DNA of 64,000 nt. Origin: Candidatus Fimadaptatus faecigallinarum (GTDB lineage Bacteria; Bacillota; Clostridia; Christensenellales; Aristaeellaceae). The notes beneath the pieces were generated by a model. That model was not told the origin of the DNA and did no database searches. It was given only the letters and a program-made list of their open reading frames with translations. The stretch lies in assembly GCA_018714445.1 (NCBI GenBank), contig DVNK01000032.1, forward strand, positions 1 to 64,000. Direction: 5' to 3'. This document shows, piece after piece, positions 1 to 7,321 of this stretch (position 1 is its first letter; each line of letters begins with the position of its first letter). The translations under genes were made by a program, and so were the position numbers.

Positions 1-86
1 ACAGTGTTTCCTGACAGCAGCTGTGCAAAATATCAAGAGGCTGGTGGCCTCTTTCTATCGCACTTTTCAAGCCTTTCTATCATTTT
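1..86. other. Left-edge non-coding stretch with a small hairpin
   Basis: No credible reading frame starts or ends here. A 7-bp hairpin (35-53) precedes the terminator at 87-120, so the 3' end of a plus-strand transcript entering from the left edge probably lies here. I could not identify it as a known RNA. Confidence 0.35.
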
Positions 87-120
87 ACCCCTGCGTTTGT
101 GCCTGAACGCAGGGGTTTGT
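87..120 (+). terminator. Intrinsic terminator, plus strand
   Basis: An 11-bp perfect stem (87-97 with 106-116) with an 8-nt loop is followed by TTTGT. It would end a plus-strand transcript arriving from outside the window. Confidence 0.7.
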
Positions 121-130
121 CAGTGGTCTG

Positions 131-168
131 AAAGCGCGCATGGAGCAATTGCCCCATGCGCGCTTTTT
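131..168. terminator. Strong 13-bp hairpin, probably bidirectional terminator
   Basis: Arms 131-143 and 154-166 are perfectly complementary with a 10-nt loop. The plus-strand side runs into T5. On the minus strand it lies about 120 nt past the stop of the nucleoside phosphorylase-like gene and exits through TTT, so it may serve both directions. Confidence 0.7.
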
Positions 169-289
169 GAGTCGCAGTTGGCCGCGCCATGTCATGCCGG
201 CGTGCCCTGCGATGTACTACGCGCGTCGACCCCGATGGCCAGCGGTTAGGGCGCGGCGTTTGCGCCAGTCCGCTTCAGCCGGCCGTATA

Positions 290-1030
290 TCACCGACTCG
301 CCGCACTCATGAGCTTTAGCGCCACATCGCCGGATATCAGCTGCGCGGCTCGCGCCGTGGCCGGATCGTACGTCTCGCCCAGCCGCTCGTTATTGGATAT
401 CGCGCGCACGGACAGGAACCGCACGCCAAATCGCGCGCATACCTGTGCCGCCGCATAGGTCTCCATTTCTTCGCACGCGGTGCCGAATGTTCGATTGAGG
501 TATTCTATCATGTCGCGCTCGCAGTTCCACACGTCGCCCGAACCCACCGTGCCCGGTATGGCGCGCGGTGCGCCCGGCACATTGAACCCGCGCTCCGCGA
601 CCGCTTGCAGCGCCAGCTCCAGCATGCGCTCGTCGCTCGCCAGCTCAACCGCGCCGCCCGCACTGCCGCTGGGCGACAGCGGCTGCCAGCTCAGCGGATG
701 CACGCCCTGTGCCGCCGGCGCGCTCTTGTACGCGCCCAGCCGCACTATGCGCCGGCCTATCACCAGATCGCCTGAGTGAAGCGCAATATCATGCGCGCCC
801 GCGGTGCCCTGCGATATCAGCGCGCGCGGGTTGAGCTGCGCGCAGGCCAGCGCCGTAGCCGCCGCCGCATTTGCCACGCCGACGCCGGTGTTTACAAGCG
901 CCACTCCGTCCTCCGCCGCCGAGCATATCCTGGCATTCCAGCCACCGCCCAACGCCACCTCGCGCACAGGCCCCAGACGCGCTTCAAGCGCATCCAGCTC
1001 CGTATTCACCGCACCTTCTATTACTATCAT
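290..1030 (-). CDS. MTA/SAH nucleosidase-like phosphorylase superfamily protein
   Basis: A 246-aa member of the PNP_UDP_1 fold, nearest in pattern to 5'-methylthioadenosine/S-adenosylhomocysteine nucleosidase (Pfs), which splits adenine from MTA or SAH. Family blocks are present: a GTAGA turn followed by a GD-LVI stretch, a SGD motif, and CEEMETYAAAQVC, which matches the ribose-binding Met-Glu segment. The usual catalytic Asp in the RAISD motif is Asn here (RAISNN), so chemistry or substrate may differ from classical MTAN. I start at the ATG at 1030 because GGAGGT lies just upstream; the longer frame has no such site. It is the last minus-strand gene before the hairpin at 131-168. Substrate is uncertain; the fold assignment is firm. 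Confidence 0.7.
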   Translation of the reverse strand: MIVIEGAVNTELDALEARLGPVREVALGGGWNARICSAAEDGVALVNTGVGVANAAAATALACAQLNPRALISQGTAGAHDIALHSGDLVIGRRIVRLGAYKSAPAAQGVHPLSWQPLSPSGSAGGAVELASDERMLELALQAVAERGFNVPGAPRAIPGTVGSGDVWNCERDMIEYLNRTFGTACEEMETYAAAQVCARFGVRFLSVRAISNNERLGETYDPATARAAQLISGDVALKLMSAASR

Positions 1031-1569
1031 GCGTCCGTACCTCCAATGCGCGCCACGCAGCACGCCGCAACGCCTTTGAGCTTACCCGTTGCATTATACG
1101 GCCCCAACATGCGCCTGTCAAGCGCGCGCCGGCAGGTATAATCGCGCGGCGCTGAACTTCTCCCAGTCAACCGCAGCTGACTGCGGCAGACGTCTTACGA
1201 TGCGCACTGCACGGGCGCGCCTTATCGTATATCCGTGCATGCGTCCCATTGCGTATTGTACGCGCGGCGCAGAGGCTTGCGCGTGACGCATGGCATACAT
1301 TGGGCATGCGCGAGTGTATGACTTGCTCTCACATGCTGTTAGATACGCCGATGCGTTGCCTTGCGGCAAGCCGGCCCGATATTGAATTGCATATCACACG
1401 CGCCAAACGCACACAGCGATTCAACTCACGCATATGCGTTAACGCAAATATGCGCTTGCGCGGCATTGCAGAATTTTAATGAGCTCGTACCCATATATAA
1501 ATTTAGAGCGCGATGCCCTTAACGCACCACGCTCCACGCCATCATATTACATTTTTCTGCTAAACCGGC
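1031..1569. other. Gene-free gap
   Basis: No frame with a ribosome site is visible. The only structure I note is a near-palindrome centred on GCGTTAACGC at about 1429-1456, flanked by CGCATAT and ATATGCG, which could be an operator or a small hairpin. Confidence 0.4.
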
Positions 1570-2076
1570 TCAGCGCGCCAGCGTGCCCAGGTACTTGGCC
1601 GGCACGCGGTTGAGCGCCGCCAGCATCGCCATGCCCACGGTGTACACCACCGCGACCTCGCCCAGCGCAACCTGGCCCATCGTAAGCGCAACCGGCAACT
1701 GCGCCGTAAGCGCCAGCACCGCGCCCACTATAACTCCATTGCAGGCAACCGGCCATATCGCCGCGACAATGCGGTTGCGACGGGTCGCATACGTCATGAA
1801 CGCCGCAATCAGCGTGGCCAGCGAACCGAACACCACGTCCCACACCGTGGCCGAACCTATCAGGTTGGCCAGCAGGCATCCCACAAACAGCCCCGGTATC
1901 GCCTCGGGCATCAGCACCGGCAACAGCGTCAACGCCTCGGAAACGCGGAACTGCACCGCTCCGAACGATATCGGATACAGCGCCAGCGTCAGCGCGGCAT
2001 ACAGCGCGGCGATCACCGCCGCACGCACAATGAACAGCACTCGGCCATGTTGATCCAGGTTCTTCCAGAATTTCAC
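1570..2076 (-). CDS. queT: Queuosine-precursor ECF transporter S component QueT
   Basis: A 168-aa membrane protein of the QueT family (COG4708), the substrate-binding S component of an energy-coupling-factor importer thought to take up queuosine precursors such as preQ1. Family blocks include RAAVIAALYAALTLAL near the N terminus, QFRVSEALTLLPVLMPEAIPG in the middle and a following NLIGSATVWDVVFGSLATL. Five to six hydrophobic segments fill the chain. The start is GTG at 2076, 6 nt after AGGAGGAG. The gene has its own promoter and a preQ1-I-type riboswitch with a terminator (2101-2187), which agrees with the function. The shared ECF energising subunits are not in this window. It lies two genes downstream of a tgt paralogue, which strengthens a queuosine theme. 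Confidence 0.92.
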   Translation of the reverse strand: MKFWKNLDQHGRVLFIVRAAVIAALYAALTLALYPISFGAVQFRVSEALTLLPVLMPEAIPGLFVGCLLANLIGSATVWDVVFGSLATLIAAFMTYATRRNRIVAAIWPVACNGVIVGAVLALTAQLPVALTMGQVALGEVAVVYTVGMAMLAALNRVPAKYLGTLAR

Positions 2077-2100
2077 AGGTACTCCTCCTTACTGCTCCAC

Positions 2101-2187
2101 AAAAAAAGCGCACCGGCGGGGAGCCTGTGCGTTTATCTGCGGGCCCCTGGTTTTGTTTTACGACAGGATGGGATCTCGAACTGTCGT
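2101..2187 (-). ncRNA. preQ1-I riboswitch with intrinsic terminator (queT leader)
   Basis: Read on the minus strand, a 7-bp stem (ACGACAG with CTGTCGT) encloses a 14-nt loop beginning TTCGAG and ending CCATC. The A-rich tail AAAACAAAACCAGGGG follows. The tail closely resembles the AACAAAACAAGG tail of the Thermoanaerobacter tengcongensis preQ1-I aptamer, and its G run can pair with loop C residues as the H-type pseudoknot. A second hairpin (2108-2131) followed by T7 is an intrinsic terminator. Binding of preQ1 should therefore stop transcription before queT. Aptamer about 2144-2187. Confidence 0.82.
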
Positions 2188-2206
2188 GTGCAATTTTGCA
2201 TAGCGC

Positions 2207-2235
2207 ATTATACCACCCGCAACCGCTCACTGTAA
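2207..2235 (-). promoter_or_regulatory. queT promoter
   Basis: TATAAT (2207-2212) and TTACAG (2230-2235) are separated by 17 bp on the minus strand. Transcription would start near 2200, just before the preQ1 aptamer. Confidence 0.7.
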
Positions 2236-2361
2236 GCGCGCAAGTGTTATTTTTTGCGCACCGGGCATTTGTGTTACGTGCATTAAACGCCCACTGCTGC
2301 ATAGTCGGGCACATGGCGCGACGCTCGCTTGTGCCGCCGCTTGTGGCAAAGCGCCGACCGC

Positions 2362-3228
2362 TCACTCCTCGTCCAGCTGCGACTCAAGCCAGCGCTTCAG
2401 CTCCAATCCGGCCGCATATGCCTCGGCGCGGTTTGCGCCCTGTGCAGTGGCATGCTTTACCGCCTGCTTTATCGTCATGCCATCCAGCACCGCGTCTATC
2501 AGCATATGGCGCGGCGTGACAGCGGCGGCAGTCTGCGGCTCCGGCCCGGGCTCAGGCAGTTCCAGCGCGATGCAGTACTCGCCCTTTTCGACATTGGGAT
2601 TGGCGCGCAATCGCTCCAGCACGTCGCTCACGGCGCCGCGCTCGATCTTCTCAAAGCGCTTTGTCAGGTCGCAGCAAACGCACGCACGCGCGCCCGGTAT
2701 CTCATCCGCTACGCACTCCATCAGATCCACAACCCGATGCGGCGATTCGTATATCACCGCGACGCGCGGCCCGTGCGCAATACCGCGAAGCTTGCGGCGC
2801 AACTCGCCCTTCTCGCGCGGCAGGAACCCGTAAAACGCAAACTCGCGCGCATTGAATCCCGCCGCCGACAGCGCGACTATGCCTGCGCTAGGCCCGGCAA
2901 CCGGCACTACCTCGACGCCCGCGTCCCACGCCGCCGCGACCAGCTCCATGCCCGGGTCGGATATGCCGGGCGTGCCCGCGTCGCAGGTCAGCGCCACGTC
3001 TATGTCCTCGCTCAGCATCTTCTCGATTATGCGCGGAGCCTTGGCCTCCTCGTTGTGCTGGTGATTGGACACCATTGGACGGCTTATACCCATAACGCTG
3101 AGCAGTTTTTGCGTCACACGCGTGTCCTCCGCGGCGATTAGCGCCGCGCCCTCCAGCGCCTGGCGCATACGCGGCGTCAGGTCGCTCAGATTGCCTATCG
3201 GCGTTGCCACCACGTACAGTTTTGGCAT
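2362..3228 (-). CDS. rsmI: 16S rRNA C1402 ribose 2'-O-methyltransferase RsmI
   Basis: A 288-aa tetrapyrrole-methylase-fold enzyme that makes the 2'-O-methyl of m4Cm1402 in the 16S decoding centre. Family blocks are clear: MPKLYVVATPIGNLSDLTPR at the N terminus, LIAAEDTRVTQKLL, the GTPGISDPG SAM loop, and VAGPSA followed by FYGFLPRE. Length is normal. The start is the ATG at 3228 (MPKLYVV), about 10 nt after GGGGAG; the upstream extension of the frame is repeat DNA. RsmH, which methylates N4 of the same C1402, lies 2.7 kb upstream on the same strand. The 5' end of this gene is the founder of the tandem duplication at 3153-3645. Confidence 0.95.
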   Translation of the reverse strand: MPKLYVVATPIGNLSDLTPRMRQALEGAALIAAEDTRVTQKLLSVMGISRPMVSNHQHNEEAKAPRIIEKMLSEDIDVALTCDAGTPGISDPGMELVAAAWDAGVEVVPVAGPSAGIVALSAAGFNAREFAFYGFLPREKGELRRKLRGIAHGPRVAVIYESPHRVVDLMECVADEIPGARACVCCDLTKRFEKIERGAVSDVLERLRANPNVEKGEYCIALELPEPGPEPQTAAAVTPRHMLIDAVLDGMTIKQAVKHATAQGANRAEAYAAGLELKRWLESQLDEE

Positions 3229-3645
3229 TTGAGGTACACTCCCCTTCTGGTATTGGCGTTGCGTCGTCATGCTTTGACAATTGCCTGAGTTTTGCCGTGC
3301 CGCGCTTATTGGGCCGGCAGGTTTGGAGCCGCTTTGCTTAGCTGCGTACATCCAGCGCCTAGCGCACACGCGGCGTCAGGTCGCTCAGATTGCCTATTGG
3401 CATTGCGTCGTCATGCGTTGACAATTGCCTGAGTTTTGCCGTGCCGCGCTTATCGAGCTGGCAGGTTTGGAGCGACGCTTTGCTTAGCTGCGTACATCCA
3501 GCGCCTGGCGCACACGCGGGCGTCAGGTCGCCCAGATTGCCTATCGGCATTGCGTCGTCATGCGTTGACAATTGCCTGAGTTTTGCCGTGCCGTGCGCTT
3601 ATCGGAACGGCAGGTTTGGAGCCCGCTTTGCTTATCTGCGTACAT
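3153..3645. repeat. Tandem triplication involving the rsmI 5' end
   Basis: Three head-to-tail copies: A 3153-3351 (includes the first 25 codons of rsmI and its leader), B 3352-3497, C 3498-3645. B and C share with A the rsmI-coding piece for NLSDLTPR plus the upstream leader ending GCGTACAT, but lack the 50-odd bases that hold the rsmI start codon and ribosome site. In A that missing piece is bounded by a 13-bp direct repeat (TATCGGCGTTGCC and TATTGGCGTTGCG), so B and C look like duplications that then lost it by slippage. They keep reading as MPIGNLSDLTPR fragments, which I take as ghosts, not genes. The remaining 3646-3743 shows nothing. Confidence 0.85.
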
Positions 3646-3743
3646 ATTGAGCGCATGTCGCGGGGCACATGGCTTTTTCCGCACCGCGCGATAACTTCGG
3701 CGGCATTCGTTGAGCTCCGTTACGCCGCACGCTCATGCCGCCG

Positions 3744-4520
3744 TCATGCGCTATCCCCACGCCGCCGCAATGCATAGAACAGCTCCGTACCTATCACGGC
3801 GCGCTCGGATATCTCATACACATCCGGCAGGCCGCTCTCGAATCTCTCGCTGTAATTGCGCTCCATGCCCACGCCGCGCCCGCCCAGCGTGCGCGTAGGG
3901 AAGCTCACCAGCACCCGCGGCGAACGCGCAGCCATGAGCAGGCGCATGCTCTCGCCCGCGCGTTGCGCGTCCATAACCGGCAACAGTTTCAGCATCAGCG
4001 TCAAACCGCATTCCGGCAGCGCCTCACAGCCCACCAGATCAGCGCCCCGCGCGCTCACCCGCCAGTTTTCAATGCGCGCCCACGCGTTTATCACATCCAC
4101 GCACGTCAGCTGTATGTCCAGCCCCAGCACGTCATAGCCCGCATTGCCCAACAACAGCGGATTCAATCCACATGCCGCGTCGCAGATCAGTTCGCCCTTG
4201 AGCGCATGGCGCGCTATCAGCGCCAGATACTCGTCCACGTTTGCCAGCCGCTCCCGCGTAGAGGCGTGTTGCGCCAGCGCGCCCATCACGTCGCGCCGCT
4301 CCATCAGCGCCCACAGCGCATGCTGCTGCGCCTGGTTCATGAATGCGTCTGCAACCTGATGCAGCCGGTTGCGCGCGCGCTTTTCGCAGTCGCCGCCCGT
4401 CCGCGCGAACTCCTCGCCCACTATGCGCCTGACTGCGTCAGGCGCTATTGCGCGGTACTTGGGACTTTTCAGTATTGATTCGACTATCTGCTCCGCGCTG
4501 AGCGGTCGCTTTGCACTCAT
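3744..4520 (-). CDS. RmtB/ArmA-type 16S rRNA (guanine-1405-N7) methyltransferase
   Basis: A 258-aa protein that follows the aminoglycoside-resistance 16S methyltransferases (RmtB 251 aa, ArmA 257 aa, Sgm, FmrO) from end to end. Visible family blocks: KSPKYRAIAPDAVRRI (18-33), HASTRERL (85-92), DAACGLNPL (114-122, SAM motif I), LKLLPVMD (177-184), VSFPTRTLGGRGVGM (205-219), IGTELFYAL (243-251). Known members methylate N7 of G1405 in helix 44 and block 4,6-disubstituted deoxystreptamine aminoglycosides. Its ATG overlaps the TGA of the tgt paralogue as ATGA, so translation is probably coupled. Five of its first six Ile codons are AUA, as in neighbouring genes, so it looks long resident and not newly acquired. 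Activity on G1405 is inferred from the family. Confidence 0.88.
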   Translation of the reverse strand: MSAKRPLSAEQIVESILKSPKYRAIAPDAVRRIVGEEFARTGGDCEKRARNRLHQVADAFMNQAQQHALWALMERRDVMGALAQHASTRERLANVDEYLALIARHALKGELICDAACGLNPLLLGNAGYDVLGLDIQLTCVDVINAWARIENWRVSARGADLVGCEALPECGLTLMLKLLPVMDAQRAGESMRLLMAARSPRVLVSFPTRTLGGRGVGMERNYSERFESGLPDVYEISERAVIGTELFYALRRRGDSA

Positions 4521-5590
4521 CTTAAAAACTCCATAAGCCGCGCATAGAAGCGCAGGTTGTGCGTCGTGGCCAGCTCATACGCCTGCGAATCGCCTATCTT
4601 GAACAGATGATGCAGATATGCGCGCGGATACCGCCGGCACAGCTCGCAGTCGCAGCTCTCGTCAACCGGGCGCTCGTCGCGGCAGTGTTTGTCGTCGAGT
4701 ATGTATACGAAGTTGTAGAAATTCGCCTCATGTACTCCGGCCGCGCAGTCCATGCCCGGCTTGAACGCATACAGCCGCTGATGGCGCGCCTCGCGCGTGG
4801 GTATCACGCAGTCAAACAGCGAATACCCCATATCCACAAGCTTGACTATCTCCTCGGGCCGGCCCAGACCCATTGCGTACTTTACCTTGCCATCGGGCAT
4901 GGCGTCGGCGGCGGCGCGCAGTATGTCATAGCGCATATTGCCCTCGCCGTCCAGCGGCCACCCGCCAAACCCGTATCCATCAAAGCCTATCTGCTCAAGC
5001 TCCCGCCCACAGCGCGCGCGCAGCTCTGGATCGGCGCCGCCCTGCACTATGCCAAACAGCAACGGCCGGCGCTCGGCGCGCCTTGTCAGGCGCTCGAATT
5101 CGGCGCGGCAGCGCTCGCCCCAGCGCACAGTTGCGTCGACCGATTCACACTGCACCTGAGCCGGGTCGTCCGGATGCGTACACACGTCCAGCGCCATAAG
5201 TATGTCCGAGCCGAACTGCAACTGCGCATGTATGCATTTTTCGGGCGTGAATATCAGCTTTTCATTGCCGCGCTCCGGCCTGAACACTATCTCATTGCGG
5301 CGGATCTCGCCGTAATCCGGATTCTCGCGTATCAGCGAAAACAGCTGAAACCCGCCCGAATCGGTCAATATCGCACGCGGCCAGCCGGTAAACCTGTGCA
5401 GTCCACCCAGCGACTTTATCAGCCGCGCACCCGGCCGGTTGTACAGGTGGTACGTGTTCATGACGACGCCAGGCGTGCCGGTCGACTCCAGCGCCGCCAT
5501 GCCCGTGGCCCGCACCGTGCCATACGTAGCGTCCGGAAAAAACGCCGGCAGGCTTATCTCGCCATGCGGCGTCGTAAGTGTCTTTACCAT
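4517..5590 (-). CDS. Second tRNA-guanine transglycosylase paralogue with altered base pocket
   Basis: A 357-aa TGT-fold protein; the canonical Tgt of this genome is at 59411-60526. It keeps the catalytic set: ILTDSGGFQ with Asp77, Asp135 in MALDVC, GIVQGG with Gln183, the nucleophile Asp260 in LFDCVIPTR, and the zinc ligands CDCELC (Cys313, 315, 318) plus His344. The base-recognition loop differs: canonical GGLSVGE is GGWPLDGEG here (209-217), and the RNGTxF tRNA-contact loop is replaced by RHQRLYAF. It also lacks about 14 N-terminal residues and the C-terminal extension. The start ATG at 5590 follows GGAGGG. Its stop overlaps the start of the Rmt-like gene. I infer base exchange in RNA, with a different 7-deazaguanine or a different RNA target; which one is unknown. 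Confidence 0.8.
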   Translation of the reverse strand: MVKTLTTPHGEISLPAFFPDATYGTVRATGMAALESTGTPGVVMNTYHLYNRPGARLIKSLGGLHRFTGWPRAILTDSGGFQLFSLIRENPDYGEIRRNEIVFRPERGNEKLIFTPEKCIHAQLQFGSDILMALDVCTHPDDPAQVQCESVDATVRWGERCRAEFERLTRRAERRPLLFGIVQGGADPELRARCGRELEQIGFDGYGFGGWPLDGEGNMRYDILRAAADAMPDGKVKYAMGLGRPEEIVKLVDMGYSLFDCVIPTREARHQRLYAFKPGMDCAAGVHEANFYNFVYILDDKHCRDERPVDESCDCELCRRYPRAYLHHLFKIGDSQAYELATTHNLRFYARLMEFLR

Positions 5591-5920
5591 ACTGGCCCTC
5601 CATATGCCTCGTCGATGCAGTACGCCGCCGGAACCGCCGCTCTGACGATTGCCATCCGGGACGCGTTAACATCTGCCCGGCCCACGCGCTCGCGCGCTGG
5701 TGCGCCGCAGAGTTTAGGTGTGAGTGCTCCACTTGCAAGGCGTAAACCGTCAAGTATCAACGCATTTACTCCACATGTGCAATGCACATATCACATATTC
5801 GCACTATGTTCTCCACTTCAGCTGCAACCGGCAGACGCATCCCGCCCGTGGTTATGCAGCGCGCATAGCGTTTTTCAGGCATCCGCACGCCGCGGTGCTC
5901 CACCTAGCCGCTTAACGCGC
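5591..5920. other. Gene-free gap
   Basis: I see no gene, terminator or clear promoter here. It separates rsmH from the tgt paralogue, so whether these are one transcript cannot be decided by eye. Confidence 0.35.
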
Positions 5921-6862
5921 TCAGTCCTCGCCGCGCTCGAACACCCTTAGCGTCGCGCTGCGCGAGCGGGGATTGCGCTCAAGTTCAGCCGGGCCTGCGG
6001 TGATGGGTTTGCCGGTCAATTGCCGCCCAAGCGACTTGCGCCCGCATACGCACACCGGAAACGACGGCGGACAGATACAAGGGTTTTGCAGCTTGCGGAA
6101 CGTCTGCTTGACTATGCGATCCTCCAGCGAGTGAAACGCTATCACGCACAGCCGTCCGCCGGGCTCCAAAAGTCGCGCCGCGCTCTCCAGCGCCGCCCGC
6201 AGCGGCCCCAGCTCATCATTGACCTCTATGCGCAGCGCCTGAAACGTGCGCCGCGCCGGATGCGAACCATCGCGCCGCCGCACCTTTGCCGGTATCGCCG
6301 CGTCAATCACGTCGACCAGCTGCGCCGTCGTCTCTATCGGCGCCTTTGTGCGGCGATCGCAGATAACCCGCGCTATCTGTGCGGCCCAGTTCTCCTCGCC
6401 CCAATCGCGCAATACCCGCGTCAGCTCCTCGCGCGAGTAACCGTTAACCACGTCGCGCGCCGTCAGCGATTGCGAACGATCCATGCGCATGTCCAACGGC
6501 GCGTCGGCATGATACGAAAATCCCCGCGCGCCCTCGTCCAGCTGGTAGCTCGACACGCCCAGATCCAACAGCATGCCGCTTATGCGCTGTACGCCCACGC
6601 CCGCAAGCAGTTCGGCCGCATCGTGGAAGTTGCCGCGCAACGCCATAAAGCGCGCATCGCCGCCCAGCCGCGCGCTGGCTGCGGCAATCGCGTCAGCGTC
6701 TCGGTCTATGCCTATCAGCCGCCCCTTGTCGCCCAGCCGCGCCAGTATGCCTGCCGAGTGCCCGCCGCCGCCCAGCGTACCATCCACATATACGCCTTCC
6801 GGGCGTATCGCCAGCTGCTCCATGCACTCGTCAAACAGCACCGGCTCGTGCGAAAACTCCAT
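5921..6862 (-). CDS. rsmH: 16S rRNA C1402 N4-methyltransferase RsmH (MraW)
   Basis: A 313-aa SAM enzyme that makes m4C1402 in 16S rRNA. Family blocks: MEFSHEPVLFDECM at the start, VDGTLGGGGHS (SAM motif), LLDLGVSSYQLD, GFSYHADAPLDMRMD, and FHSLEDRIVKQ near the C terminus. I start at the ATG at 6862, which follows GGAGGT by 7 nt; the 22 extra N-terminal residues of the open frame are unsupported. In most Firmicutes rsmH sits between mraZ and ftsL in the division cluster. Here neither is adjacent, and the next gene on the strand is the tgt paralogue. Confidence 0.95.
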   Translation of the reverse strand: MEFSHEPVLFDECMEQLAIRPEGVYVDGTLGGGGHSAGILARLGDKGRLIGIDRDADAIAAASARLGGDARFMALRGNFHDAAELLAGVGVQRISGMLLDLGVSSYQLDEGARGFSYHADAPLDMRMDRSQSLTARDVVNGYSREELTRVLRDWGEENWAAQIARVICDRRTKAPIETTAQLVDVIDAAIPAKVRRRDGSHPARRTFQALRIEVNDELGPLRAALESAARLLEPGGRLCVIAFHSLEDRIVKQTFRKLQNPCICPPSFPVCVCGRKSLGRQLTGKPITAGPAELERNPRSRSATLRVFERGED

Positions 6863-7185
6863 GTCCTCACCTCCGCGGCCCGACCGCGCAGTCACGCGGT
6901 TTCGGCCCATTCGCCGCGCATTTGCCAACCGTAAGCGCGGCGCTCACAATGCGCAATCAGTCAGCGCATCAGTCCAATCGTAACGCAAACTATAAGCGCC
7001 GCCACACCCGCCATGCCAGCGCTCATTCGCGCGCCAACCGGCCGGCATGAGCATCCAAGTCGCACTGACGCGCATGCAATCCACTGCACGCACAGCGCGG
7101 CCGCACCAGTTTGCTGGCCTCAGTACCGCATAAATGCGGCCACGGCGACGCGCATGCTATCGTGGCCGTGTTACTCGCTTGCCCG

Positions 7186-7285
7186 GCACGGTTGCCGTCT
7201 TGCGCGCCCTGCGCGGTTGCCGCCTTGCGTGCCCCGCACAGTTGCCGCCTTGCGCGCCCTGCGCGGTTGCCGTCTTGCGCGCCCG
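7186..7285. repeat. 25-bp tandem repeat, four units
   Basis: Units at 7186, 7211, 7236 and 7261 follow the pattern GCGCGGTTGCCGYCTTGCGYGCCCY with one to four changes each. They lie in the 459-bp gap between rsmH and folC; the rest of that gap (6863-7185) shows no gene and no clear promoter. The unit length is not a multiple of three. Confidence 0.85.
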
Positions 7286-7321
7286 ACAGTCCGGCAAGCC
7301 CCGCGATCCAGCGCGGCCACA

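Noticed and set aside
1..86. Possible 6S RNA, tmRNA or other known ncRNA end
   Set aside because: I could not match any conserved core of these RNAs; only the terminator is certain.
3359..3571. Short minus-strand ORF with MPIGNLSDLTPR at both ends
   Set aside because: It is made of the two truncated rsmI copies in the repeat and is treated as a ghost, not a gene.
3744..4520. Recent mobile acquisition of the Rmt-like gene
   Set aside because: No transposase, integrase or flanking repeat typical of insertion; codon use matches neighbouring genes and it overlaps the upstream gene. The tandem repeat beside it derives from rsmI.
5921..6862. Division and wall (dcw) cluster expected around rsmH
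   Set aside because: No mraZ, ftsL, pbp or mraY is present on either side; the neighbours are tgt2 and folC.
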